Origin: Intrasporangium_A sp039812505
Lineage (GTDB): Bacteria; Actinomycetota; Actinomycetes; Actinomycetales; Dermatophilaceae
Assembly: GCF_039812505.1 (NCBI RefSeq)
Contig: NZ_JBDIAQ010000017.1
Location: forward strand, 1 to 41,580
Reading direction: 5' to 3'
Length of the DNA stretch: 41,580 bases
Shown here: piece by piece, positions 15,588 to 23,531 of the stretch
How positions within the stretch are numbered: position 1 is the stretch's first letter
Layout of the letters: every line of letters starts with the position of its first letter
The notes under the pieces: generated by a model
Database searches by the model: none
What the model saw: only the letters and a program-made list of their open reading frames with translations
What the model was told of the DNA's origin: nothing
Translations under genes and position numbers: made by a program

Positions 15588-17483
15588 ATGAGGGCAATGC
15601 ACGGGCATCCCCGCACCGGCTGGACCGTCCTCGCGCTGGGTGCCCTCGGCGTCGTCTTCGGCGACATCGGCACCAGCCCGCTCTACGCGTTCCAGACGGT
15701 CTTCACCATCGACGGCGGCATCGTGCGCCCGACCCACGGGGACGTGTACGGCGTGATCTCGCTCGTGTTCTGGTCGGTCACGATCATCGTGTCGGTCAAG
15801 TACGTCGCCTTCATCCTGCGCGCCGACAACGACGGCGAGGGCGGGGTCATGGCGCTGGCCGCGCTGGCTCGGCGGTGGGTGCGTCCGGGCGGACGCCGGT
15901 CCGTGCTGGTGATGCTGCTCGGGGTCGTGGGCGCGTCGCTGTTCTACGGTGACAGCGTCATCACCCCGGCGATCTCGGTGCTGTCGGCGATCGAGGGCCT
16001 GTCGGTGACCGCCCCGTCGCTACGTCCCCTCGAGGTGCCGCTGGGTGCGCTCATCATCACCCTGCTGTTCCTCGGCCAGCGGGCCGGCACCCACCGCGTC
16101 GGGCGGATCTTCGGGCCGGTGATGGTGGCCTGGTTCGTCGTGCTGGCGCTCCTCGGCGTCGGCGGGATCGTTGGTGACCCGGCCGTGCTGACAGCGCTGT
16201 CGCCGACGTGGGCGATCCTCTTCTTCGTCGACCATCCCTACATCACCTTCGTCGCCATGGGGGCCGTCGTGCTGGCCATCACCGGGGCGGAGGCGCTCTA
16301 TGCCGACATGGGTCACTTCGGGCGCTCGCCGATCCGGCGGGCCTGGTTCGGGCTGGTCTTCCCGTGCCTGACGCTGAACTACCTCGGTCAGGGCGCCCTC
16401 GTGCTGCGCCACCCCACGGCCGTCACCAACCCGTTCTACCTGCTCGCGCCGGGGTGGGCCGCCTTCCCGCTCGTGGTGCTCGCGACCGGCGCGACCGTGA
16501 TCGCCTCGCAGGCGGTCATCTCCGGGGCCTTCTCGGTCTCCCGGCAGGCCGAGCGGCTCGGCTACCTGCCGCGGCTCACGGTGCGACACACCTCCCAGGT
16601 CGAGGGCGGGCAGATCTACGTGCCGGTCATCAACTGGGTCCTGTACGGCGGCGTCATCCTGCTGCTGCTCATCTTCGAGTCCTCGGCCCGGCTGGCCACG
16701 GCCTACGGCCTGGCCGTCACCGGCACCTTCCTGCTCACCACGACGCTGTTCCTGATCCAGGCGGAGGCGGCCTGGGGCTGGGGCCGCTGGCGGCTGGCGG
16801 GGGTGGGCGCGCTCTTCGGCCTGCTCGAGGTCACCTTCTTCGCCGCCAACCTGACCAAGATCGTCCACGGCGGCTGGCTGCCGATCGTCATCGCGATCAT
16901 CGTCGCGACGATCATGCTCACCTGGCGCAAGGGTGCCGCGATCGTGACGCGCAAGCGGCGCAACATGGAGGGCCCGCTCGCGGACTTCCTCGAGGACCTG
17001 CACACCGAGTCGTACGCCCGCGTCCCCGGGACGGCCGTGTTCATGCACCCGGCCGAGGACACCACCCCGCTGGCGCTGCGCGAGAACCTCCGGCTCAACC
17101 ACGTCGTGCACGAGCGGATCGTGATCGTGCGCACCGTCTCCGAGGTCGTCCCGCACGTCGCCGCCTCGGACCGGATCCGCTGGCACGCGGTGGGGGCCGG
17201 GGGGGACGGCATCGTCCACGTCGACCTGCACTACGGCTTCCAGGACGACCAGAACGTCCCCCGGGCGCTCGCGCTGGCCCGGGAGCAGGGGGTGCCCGTC
17301 GACCCCGACGAGGCGGTCTACTTCCTGTCCCGGATCACCATCTCGCGCGGCCCGACGCGGCACATGTCCGCCTGGCGCAAGCGCATCTTCGTCGGGCTGG
17401 CCCACAACGCCGCCTCGCCGGCCGACTACTACCGCCTGCCCAGCAGCCGGACCGTGTCCATGGGTGCCGCGGTGAGCCTGTAG
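15588..17483 (+). CDS. kup: Potassium uptake protein, Kup family
   Basis: A 631-residue K+/H+ symporter. The family signature ALGVVFGDIGTSPLYAFQTVF lies at about 14-37 and includes the conserved GDIGTSPLYA. Other family stretches are NDGEGGVMAL, SLFYGDSVITPAISVLSA and LTLNYLGQGAL. Twelve membrane segments are predicted, followed by a soluble C-terminal domain of about 160 residues. Start is taken at 15588 from the -10 element; the frame could also begin at 15597. It converges with the MerR-type regulator, separated by only 16 bases. No link to the neighbouring respiratory island is evident. Confidence 0.94.
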   Translation: MRAMHGHPRTGWTVLALGALGVVFGDIGTSPLYAFQTVFTIDGGIVRPTHGDVYGVISLVFWSVTIIVSVKYVAFILRADNDGEGGVMALAALARRWVRPGGRRSVLVMLLGVVGASLFYGDSVITPAISVLSAIEGLSVTAPSLRPLEVPLGALIITLLFLGQRAGTHRVGRIFGPVMVAWFVVLALLGVGGIVGDPAVLTALSPTWAILFFVDHPYITFVAMGAVVLAITGAEALYADMGHFGRSPIRRAWFGLVFPCLTLNYLGQGALVLRHPTAVTNPFYLLAPGWAAFPLVVLATGATVIASQAVISGAFSVSRQAERLGYLPRLTVRHTSQVEGGQIYVPVINWVLYGGVILLLLIFESSARLATAYGLAVTGTFLLTTTLFLIQAEAAWGWGRWRLAGVGALFGLLEVTFFAANLTKIVHGGWLPIVIAIIVATIMLTWRKGAAIVTRKRRNMEGPLADFLEDLHTESYARVPGTAVFMHPAEDTTPLALRENLRLNHVVHERIVIVRTVSEVVPHVAASDRIRWHAVGAGGDGIVHVDLHYGFQDDQNVPRALALAREQGVPVDPDEAVYFLSRITISRGPTRHMSAWRKRIFVGLAHNAASPADYYRLPSSRTVSMGAAVSL

Positions 17484-17499
17484 CCGGGTGGGCCCCGTC

Positions 17500-18168
17500 T
17501 CACCCGACAGCCTCGGCGGCCTCCGTGACGGCCGCGTGCGACCCGACGAGGGCGACCACGAGGCGGTCGACGCCGTCGTCGGTCCGCGCCAGCAGCCGCG
17601 TCGTCTGCGAGATCTCGAGCCGGTGGCGACAGGCCAGCTCGGACAGCTCGCCGACCAACAGCCCCCGGAAGTGGTGCAGCGCCGCCACGGTCTCGCCGAG
17701 GTCGCCGTGGTGGGCGGCGGTGACGCGCCCGTGCAGGGCCGCGGCCTCCACGGCCGGGCGGATCGCCGCGTCCCGCTCGTCCGGAGAGTGCGCGTCGACA
17801 TAGCCGAGCAGCCCGTCGACCATGGCCCGGCCGGAGAGCGCCAGCAGGCACCTGGTCTCCTCGTCGGCCGTCTGCAGCCAGGCGATGTCACGACAGACCG
17901 TCGACACGTGGCGCTCGACGGTCCGGGCCAGCCGTTCGCGTGACTCGCCGAGGGCCGACAGCGACAGCCCTCCGGGCGGCTGGTGGAGCAGCTGCTGGAT
18001 CATCGACCAGGCGTAGCGTCGGTGGCCGCCGGGAGTCGTGAAGGCCTGGACCTTCCCGGCCGCGCTCCACCGTCGGAGGGTGGCCGGTGAGACGCCCAGC
18101 ATGATGCTCGCGTCGTGGACGCCGAGCCAGACCTCCGCCCGGTCCACGAGGTGTCGGCTACCGGACAT
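17500..18168 (-). CDS. MerR-type HTH regulator with helical C-terminal domain
   Basis: A 222-residue protein. Residues 14-62 form a MerR/BldC-type winged helix (LGVHDASIMLGVSPATLRRWSAAGKVQAFTTPGGHRRY). Residues 75-222 are predicted helical with many His and Arg; the pattern resembles sensory bundles at the ends of regulators, but I cannot name the family. No metal-binding Cys cluster typical of MerR is present (two Cys in the linker/helical part only). It is the last gene of the minus-strand cytochrome c maturation operon, 54 bases after the thioredoxin-like gene, with a strong GGAAGGGAGG ribosome site. It is therefore a candidate local regulator of that operon or of nrfHA. Confidence 0.78.
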   Translation of the reverse strand: MSGSRHLVDRAEVWLGVHDASIMLGVSPATLRRWSAAGKVQAFTTPGGHRRYAWSMIQQLLHQPPGGLSLSALGESRERLARTVERHVSTVCRDIAWLQTADEETRCLLALSGRAMVDGLLGYVDAHSPDERDAAIRPAVEAAALHGRVTAAHHGDLGETVAALHHFRGLLVGELSELACRHRLEISQTTRLLARTDDGVDRLVVALVGSHAAVTEAAEAVG

Positions 18169-18222
18169 GGCGGCCTCCCTTCCGTGCCCGCGCGGTGACG
18201 GACCGGAGCGGCCGGGCTGCGC

Positions 18223-19020
18223 TCATGGCGTCATCACACCTCTCAGTGACGTGGTGATCGTCTCGGGGGACACGGCACCCTCCCGGCGCTCGCGCAGCAC
18301 TCCGTCCGCGTCGATGAAGAAGTGGGCCGGGATCGCCGAGACCCGGTAGGTGTCCGCGACCGCGGAGCCGGTGTCGGCGCCGATCGGGAAGGTGATCCCG
18401 ACGCGCTGCGCGTAGTCGCGCACGGCCTGCTCTCCCTCGGAGATGTTGACGCCGATGACGGCCAGGCCCTGCGAGCGGTGCTGTCGATAGGCGGCCTCGA
18501 TGTCGGGAACCTCGGCCTGGCAGGCCGCGCACCAGCTCGCGCCGAAGACGACCCAGACCGGCCGTCCGGCCAGCTCGGCGAGCGAGACCCGCGTGCCGTC
18601 GATCGCGGTCAGGGTGAAGTCCTGGGCCGGCGCACCGACCTTGGGCGGGGGCGCCGTGGACCGACCGGGAAGGCTCACGGCGGCGGTGCCGGCCGCCGCG
18701 GTGGTGCCGGCGGAGCGCATGGCGTCGACGACCCACGTCCCGCCGGCCACGAGGGCCGCAGTCACGAGCAGCACGACGATGGTCCCGTACCGGCTGGCCC
18801 GGATGCGCTCGCGCAGGCCGGGCCGGACGTCCGGGGCGGGACCGGCGCCGGTGCCCCGGGCCGATGGCTCGGCCAGCGCGTCGATGCCGCCGGAGCGGGT
18901 CCTCGGGGGTGCCGGTCGGGGGGCTCTCGGCGGGGGAGCGTCGAGCAGGTAGTCCTCGTCGAAGAGCTCGTCCGGGGGCGTCCCGGTCCCGGGTGCGCCG
19001 GGCAGGGTGCGGTCGGACAT
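18223..19020 (-). CDS. Membrane-anchored TlpA/ResA-like thioredoxin
   Basis: A 265-residue protein. A disordered Pro-rich cytoplasmic N-terminus of about 75 residues precedes one membrane segment (79-97) and an extracytoplasmic thioredoxin fold (about 127-262). The redox centre is WCAAC (Cys164, Cys167). The central PAHFFID supplies the cis-proline loop. ResA/CcmG-type proteins reduce the CxxCH cysteines of apocytochromes before heme attachment. It lies directly behind the CcsA-type gene in the system II operon, so this role is strongly supported. The long N-terminal tail is unusual for ResA. Confidence 0.88.
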   Translation of the reverse strand: MSDRTLPGAPGTGTPPDELFDEDYLLDAPPPRAPRPAPPRTRSGGIDALAEPSARGTGAGPAPDVRPGLRERIRASRYGTIVVLLVTAALVAGGTWVVDAMRSAGTTAAAGTAAVSLPGRSTAPPPKVGAPAQDFTLTAIDGTRVSLAELAGRPVWVVFGASWCAACQAEVPDIEAAYRQHRSQGLAVIGVNISEGEQAVRDYAQRVGITFPIGADTGSAVADTYRVSAIPAHFFIDADGVLRERREGAVSPETITTSLRGVMTP

Positions 19021-19096
19021 CTCGCTCGCCTCCTTTCGCCGGGTGCGGCTCTGGTCGTGCGGGTGGTCGGGGAGTCCGGTGGTCGCGCCCGACGGG

Positions 19097-20041
19097 TCAG
19101 GTGTAGCTGTGCAGGCCGCCGAAGAAGCTGTTGCCCATGAAGGTCAGCACGACGCTGGCGAAGCCGATGACGAGCAGCCAGGCGGCCCGCCTGCCGGTCC
19201 AGCCGCGCGCGACCCGGGCGTGCAGGTAGCCCCCGTAGATCAGCCAGGTGACCAGCGAGGCCGTCTCCTTCGGGTCCCAGCTCCAGTAGCTGCCCCAAGC
19301 GATCTCGGCCCAGACCGCGCCGATGACCACGACCATGGTGTCCAGCGGGAAGCCGATGACGACGGCCCGGTAGCCGAGCCGGTCGAGCACCTCCGAGGTC
19401 GGGATCAGGTGGCGCCACCGGCGCGGGGTCCAGAGGTCGAGGGCGGCAGCCGCGAAGGAGACCGAGAAGGCGCCGTAGGCGAAGACCGCGACGATGATGT
19501 GCAGGGTGAGCAGCAGGCTGTTCTGCAGCGCCGGGATCAGCGGCTCCGCCGTCGTCTTCTGCGTGCCGGCGTAGGCGAGCGCGATGACCACGAGCGGCAG
19601 GACGAACAGCGCGAGCGTCCGTGCGTGGTAGCGCCACTCGAAGTACGTGTAGGCCGCGAGCATCCCCCACGCCGCCGCCGTGGCGAACTCGTACTGGCTC
19701 ACGAAGGGGCCGTGTCCAGTGGCGGTCATGCGCAGCACGAGGGTCACCGTCAGGAAGGCCAGGGCGAGCCAGCTCAGCCAGGTGGCGTACCTCGCGAGCC
19801 GGGCTGCGGACGGACCGGAGTCCCGGACCGTGACCGGCTCGTCCGGGTCGGCCGCTCCCGGGATCGAGTCGAGGTCGTCGATCAGGTCGCCCCCGGCGGC
19901 GCCGACCCGGACCCGACCGCGGGGGCGGGCCCCCACCAGGCTCGCCCGGTGCCCCGCCGCCATCGCCCAGAAGTAGGCGAGCGCGGCCAGGACGGAGGTG
20001 ATCAGGGCTGCGACGAACGTGAACTGCGAATAGCTGAGCAT
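19097..20041 (-). CDS. ccsB: System II cytochrome c synthase subunit, CcsA/ResC type
   Basis: A 314-residue membrane protein with about eight segments. The WWD heme-handling motif WGSYWSWDPKETASL occurs at 249-263. Flanking His residues (His110 and His181 in TLHIIVAVFAYG) are candidates for external heme ligands. This family carries heme across the membrane and, with ResB, ligates it to apocytochromes. Actinobacterial genomes usually label it CcsB although it is the CcsA homologue. The gene follows resB after 30 bases and precedes the ResA-like gene. It presumably matures NrfH and NrfA, which together need nine hemes. Confidence 0.93.
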   Translation of the reverse strand: MLSYSQFTFVAALITSVLAALAYFWAMAAGHRASLVGARPRGRVRVGAAGGDLIDDLDSIPGAADPDEPVTVRDSGPSAARLARYATWLSWLALAFLTVTLVLRMTATGHGPFVSQYEFATAAAWGMLAAYTYFEWRYHARTLALFVLPLVVIALAYAGTQKTTAEPLIPALQNSLLLTLHIIVAVFAYGAFSVSFAAAALDLWTPRRWRHLIPTSEVLDRLGYRAVVIGFPLDTMVVVIGAVWAEIAWGSYWSWDPKETASLVTWLIYGGYLHARVARGWTGRRAAWLLVIGFASVVLTFMGNSFFGGLHSYT

Positions 20042-20071
20042 GGTCTGGGCTCCTCGTGGGTGGGGTCCGAC

Positions 20072-21577
20072 TCAGCGGTCGGACGCCTTGATGCCGGCGA
20101 CGATCTGGTGGAACACGGGCTCGAACGCGGGGTCTCGCTTGAGCGGGGCGCCGAGCATGACGCGGCTGGTCCCGTCGGCGTTGTCGCGCACCCGCACCCA
20201 GAGGCGCCGGTGGGGCATGAAGAACACCAGGTAGCAGCCGATGATGAACAGGGCCGAGCCGAGCCACACGAGCCCGGACCCGTTGTCCTGCTTGATGATC
20301 AGGCCGGTGTACTGCCGGTTGCGTTCGTAGGTGAAGGTGAGCCCGGCGGCCTGGGCCGACTGGCCCTGGCTCACGACCGGGACGCCGACCGGCGCCTCGA
20401 CGCCGTCCTGGTGCACCTCGAGCAGGGTCGAGCCCGCGGGCAGGTCGGCCAGGACCTGTCCCGAGGCGGCCTGGATGACGAAGACCGTGACGCCCGTGGA
20501 CGGGATGCCGAACCGGCCGATGCTCTGCTGGCCGTCCTTCGACTGCCACTCGAGCGGGACGGACTGGGCGAAGAGCTGCTTGCCGCCCTGCGTGACGGTG
20601 ATGTCGGCGCCGATCCCGAAGAATGCCTGGTGGAACCACACGCCGTCGTAGATGAGCGGTGAGTTCACCCGGGTCTGCTGGCGGGCGACCTGCCGGCCGT
20701 CCTTGGTGACGACCAGGTCGGACACGTAGTCCTTGGGCCGGCCGTCCTCGTGGTACGTGTCGGCGAACGAGAGCGCCTTGACCACGAGGCCGGTGCCGTG
20801 CCCGACCTCGACGGGGACCCCCACCGGCGCGATCACGTCGTTGTCCTTGAAGCCGGTGGTGGCCGAGACCACGAAGCCGAGCAGCACGACGATGACGCTG
20901 AGGTGGGCGACCACCGTGCCGAACGGGCCCCAGCGGAACCGCTCGCCGTAGACATCCGCGCCCTCCTTCGCGGTGCCCTCGAGCACGCGGAAGTGCTTGG
21001 CCCGCAAGGCGGCCCGAACCCGGTCGGCGGAAGTCGCGACGTCGCACGGCAGGTCGACCGTGGCGCGCAGCGGGGCGTGGTGGAAGAAGGCCGCGCTCAT
21101 CGACGTGCGGGGGCGGGTGGCGACCCGCCAGAGCCGCGGGGCCCGGTTGACCGAGCAGGCCAGGATGCTCAGGCTGAGCAGGGCGAACGGGCCGCGGAAG
21201 TACCACGTGTAGAAGACGTGGAACAGGCCGAGCCGGCCCAGGATCGCCGCCCACCCCCCGTAGCGCTCCGTCGGGTCGCCGGCCAGCCACTCCTGGTAGG
21301 CCTGCGGGTCCGCACGGACCTCGGGAGGCGCCTGGGTGAGCAGGGTGCCCAGCAGGGTCAGGATGCCGAGCACGAGGATGATCCACAGGCCGGTGCGCAT
21401 CGAGATCAGGAACACCCAGGCGCGCCGCAGCGGACGTTGCCGGCGGCGACGCTCCTGACGCGGCAGCTCGTCGAGGACGTCGACGCCGTGCTCGGGATGG
21501 TCGCCGGGCCGGTGCCGGTCGCCGTGTGCGGCAGGCTGCGCCTTCGTCTCCGGGGGGCGCTTGGCGGTGGTGGTCAT
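20072..21577 (-). CDS. resB: Cytochrome c biogenesis protein ResB
   Basis: A 501-residue membrane protein, partner of the CcsA-type synthase in system II. The first about 75 residues are hydrophilic. Membrane segments then appear at about 77-97 (RTGLWIILVLGILTLLGTLL), 130-150 and 195-215. A large extracytoplasmic domain (about 225-440) follows, and a last membrane segment near 450-470 (GLVWLGSALFIIGCYLVFF). The stretch GPFGTVVAHLSVIVVLLGF is typical of the family. It starts 13 bases after the ccdA stop and reads into ccsB, so it sits mid-operon. Confidence 0.92.
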   Translation of the reverse strand: MTTTAKRPPETKAQPAAHGDRHRPGDHPEHGVDVLDELPRQERRRRQRPLRRAWVFLISMRTGLWIILVLGILTLLGTLLTQAPPEVRADPQAYQEWLAGDPTERYGGWAAILGRLGLFHVFYTWYFRGPFALLSLSILACSVNRAPRLWRVATRPRTSMSAAFFHHAPLRATVDLPCDVATSADRVRAALRAKHFRVLEGTAKEGADVYGERFRWGPFGTVVAHLSVIVVLLGFVVSATTGFKDNDVIAPVGVPVEVGHGTGLVVKALSFADTYHEDGRPKDYVSDLVVTKDGRQVARQQTRVNSPLIYDGVWFHQAFFGIGADITVTQGGKQLFAQSVPLEWQSKDGQQSIGRFGIPSTGVTVFVIQAASGQVLADLPAGSTLLEVHQDGVEAPVGVPVVSQGQSAQAAGLTFTYERNRQYTGLIIKQDNGSGLVWLGSALFIIGCYLVFFMPHRRLWVRVRDNADGTSRVMLGAPLKRDPAFEPVFHQIVAGIKASDR

Positions 21578-21590
21578 CTCGGGGCCTCTC

Positions 21591-22343
21591 TCAGACGGCG
21601 AAGGTGGGGAAGAACCGGGACAGGCTGACCAGCAGGTTCGTGATCATCAGGAAGCCGACCACGACCAGGAGCGTGCCGGTCGCCACCGAGACCACGGCCT
21701 CGTGCCGGGCCAGCCAGGCCAGCCGGACCCGCACGGCGTCGGCGCCGAGCGCGACGAGGATGAACGGCAGGCCCAGCCCGAGCGAGTAGGCCACGAGCAG
21801 GACGGCCCCCTGCCCGACGTCGGAGCGGAGCGCGGCCAGACCGATGATCCCGCTGAGGATGGGGCCGACGCAGGGCGTCCAGCCGGCGGCGAAGACGACG
21901 CCGAACAGGACCGACCGGCCGACTCCCGGGGTCCCGGGCTCGACGGTCCCGTCCGGGCGGCGGCGCAGCAGCATGCCTGCGCGCGGCCCGGTTCGGCGGC
22001 CGAGCACGGGCAGCGAGATGAGCCCGGCCACGTGCAGGCCCATGACGACCAGGACCGACCCGCCCACCCGGCGCAGCATGTCGGCCTGGTCGCGAAGCGC
22101 GTAGCCGATCAGCCCGATCGAGGCCCAGAGCGCGACGAAGACGACGGTGAAGCCGAGGACGAACGCGACCGCCTGCCGCAGGGTGGTGCGCCGCGGCACC
22201 CGGCTGCCGACCGGTCGGCCGTCGCCGGTGGAGCCGCCGACCAGGTAGCTGACGTAGGCCGGCACCAGCGGCAGGCAGCAGGGCGACGCGAAGGAGACCA
22301 GGCCCGCGGCGAAGGCGACGGCGAGGCTGATGTTTCCGGTCAT
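21591..22343 (-). CDS. ccdA: Thiol-disulfide transmembrane transporter CcdA
   Basis: A 250-residue protein with six predicted membrane segments. The two redox cysteines of CcdA lie in the conserved SFASPCCLPLVPAY (22-23) and GWTPCVGPILSG motifs. The second Cys directly after the first (PCCLP rather than the usual PCVLP) is a local variation. CcdA passes electrons from cytoplasmic thioredoxin to the outside, where the ResA-like protein uses them to keep apocytochrome thiols reduced. It is the second gene of the operon and overlaps nothing; 33 bases separate it from the TPR gene. Confidence 0.93.
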   Translation of the reverse strand: MTGNISLAVAFAAGLVSFASPCCLPLVPAYVSYLVGGSTGDGRPVGSRVPRRTTLRQAVAFVLGFTVVFVALWASIGLIGYALRDQADMLRRVGGSVLVVMGLHVAGLISLPVLGRRTGPRAGMLLRRRPDGTVEPGTPGVGRSVLFGVVFAAGWTPCVGPILSGIIGLAALRSDVGQGAVLLVAYSLGLGLPFILVALGADAVRVRLAWLARHEAVVSVATGTLLVVVGFLMITNLLVSLSRFFPTFAV

Positions 22344-22376
22344 GTCGGGGCTGCTTCCACGGTCGTCGCGGGTGGC

Positions 22377-23252
22377 TCACCCGGCCGGGGTGCCGGACGG
22401 GGTGGTGACGGGGCCGACCTGGGACTGGACGGCCTTGGCGATCTCGCTGTTCGGCGCGAGCTCGACGACCTTGGCCCACTCGGAGCGCATCTGCGCGGTG
22501 CGTCCGGTCGTCATGTAGAGGAAGCCGAGGTCGTAGTGCAGCTCGGCGTTTCCGGGGTGCAGCCGGACGCCGGTCTGCCAGGCCTGCTCGGCGGCGGCCG
22601 GGTCCCCACCGTTGAAGGCGGCCGCCCCCAGGGTGACCAGGCCCTGCTCGTTCTCCGGGTCGACGTCCAGCACCCGCTGGGCCGCCGCCCGGGCCTCGGC
22701 CCAGCCGTTGGCGGTGAAGTGCAGGTCGGCGATGGACTGCAGCGAGACCACGTCCTTCGGGTCGGCCTTCACCTTCGCGGTGAGCTGGGCGAGCCGGGCC
22801 CGGTCCAGGGGCGGCGGAGCCGTCTGGCCGGCCCCGGTCTGCGCCACGGGGGTGGAGGTGGCCGGGACCGCGGGCCGGCCCGTCCAGTAGACGCCGAGCA
22901 CGACGCCGACGGCCACCAGGGCGGCGACGACGCCGAGCAGCGTGCGGTTCGTGGCACCGCGGTGTGCCCTGGCCGCAGCAGGTCCGTGCGGCCCGGTCCG
23001 ACCGGCCCGAGCCTCGAGCGCGGACTCCGGACCGGTGAGCAGCGCGAAGATCCGGTCGACCTCGTGCCGCCGGCGCTCGGTCCAGCCGCTGATCTCGTCG
23101 GGAGCCGCGTCCAGGTACGCGACGATCCGGTCATGGGTGCCGGCGACCTGCTGGTCGTCCGCGGTCGCCTCGAGCCCGAGCCGGAGCAACAGGTCGCTCC
23201 GGACGCTCGCCGGCCTCGCCGGATCGGTCATCGTGCCCTGGTGGTCGGACAT
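22377..23252 (-). CDS. Membrane-anchored TPR protein, CcmH/NrfG-like
   Basis: A 291-residue protein. A cytoplasmic N-terminus of about 100 residues includes a helical segment (DRIVAYLDAAPDEISGWTERRRHEV). One membrane segment (104-123) and three to four TPR repeats outside the membrane (about 160-275) follow, for example GWAEARAAAQRVLDVDPENEQG and PAAAEQAWQTGVRLHPGNAEL. TPR proteins of this kind (CcmH C-terminal part, NrfG) present apocytochromes to the heme ligase. As the first gene of the operon it fits that task. The start is ATG at 23252; a longer frame to 23471 would cross the shared control region. Confidence 0.85.
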   Translation of the reverse strand: MSDHQGTMTDPARPASVRSDLLLRLGLEATADDQQVAGTHDRIVAYLDAAPDEISGWTERRRHEVDRIFALLTGPESALEARAGRTGPHGPAAARAHRGATNRTLLGVVAALVAVGVVLGVYWTGRPAVPATSTPVAQTGAGQTAPPPLDRARLAQLTAKVKADPKDVVSLQSIADLHFTANGWAEARAAAQRVLDVDPENEQGLVTLGAAAFNGGDPAAAEQAWQTGVRLHPGNAELHYDLGFLYMTTGRTAQMRSEWAKVVELAPNSEIAKAVQSQVGPVTTPSGTPAG

Positions 23253-23368
23253 GCCGCCTGCTCCTCGCCTGCTCCTCGTCCTGCGCCGTGCGCCGGTCGG
23301 TGCTGGTTTTGTGGCATCCAGTGTCTTTTTGAGCGATGTGGTGGGCCATCCGCCGACCGGCACAGATT

Positions 23369-23385
23369 GGGTACAGCGGGTACAG
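23369..23385. promoter_or_regulatory. Twin GGGTACAG sites in the divergent control region
   Basis: GGGTACAG occurs at 23369-23376 and again at 23378-23385, a 9-base direct repeat. It lies between the minus-strand cytochrome maturation operon and the plus-strand two-component genes. The same element, inverted, occurs at 26132-26139. A NarL-type response regulator encoded next door is the natural candidate to bind it. This is inference from position and recurrence only. Confidence 0.5.
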
Positions 23386-23531
23386 CCGCCGCGGGTCGCG
23401 TCCGCTCCCGGGCACGGCTGCCGTCCTCGTGGCGCCGCCGGCTCGCCCCGGTGCGTCCGAGGTGAACCCACGGGACCGGCGTCCTAGACTCGGGGCCTGA
23501 CGGAGGCACCGGACCGGCGAAGGAGCGGCAG

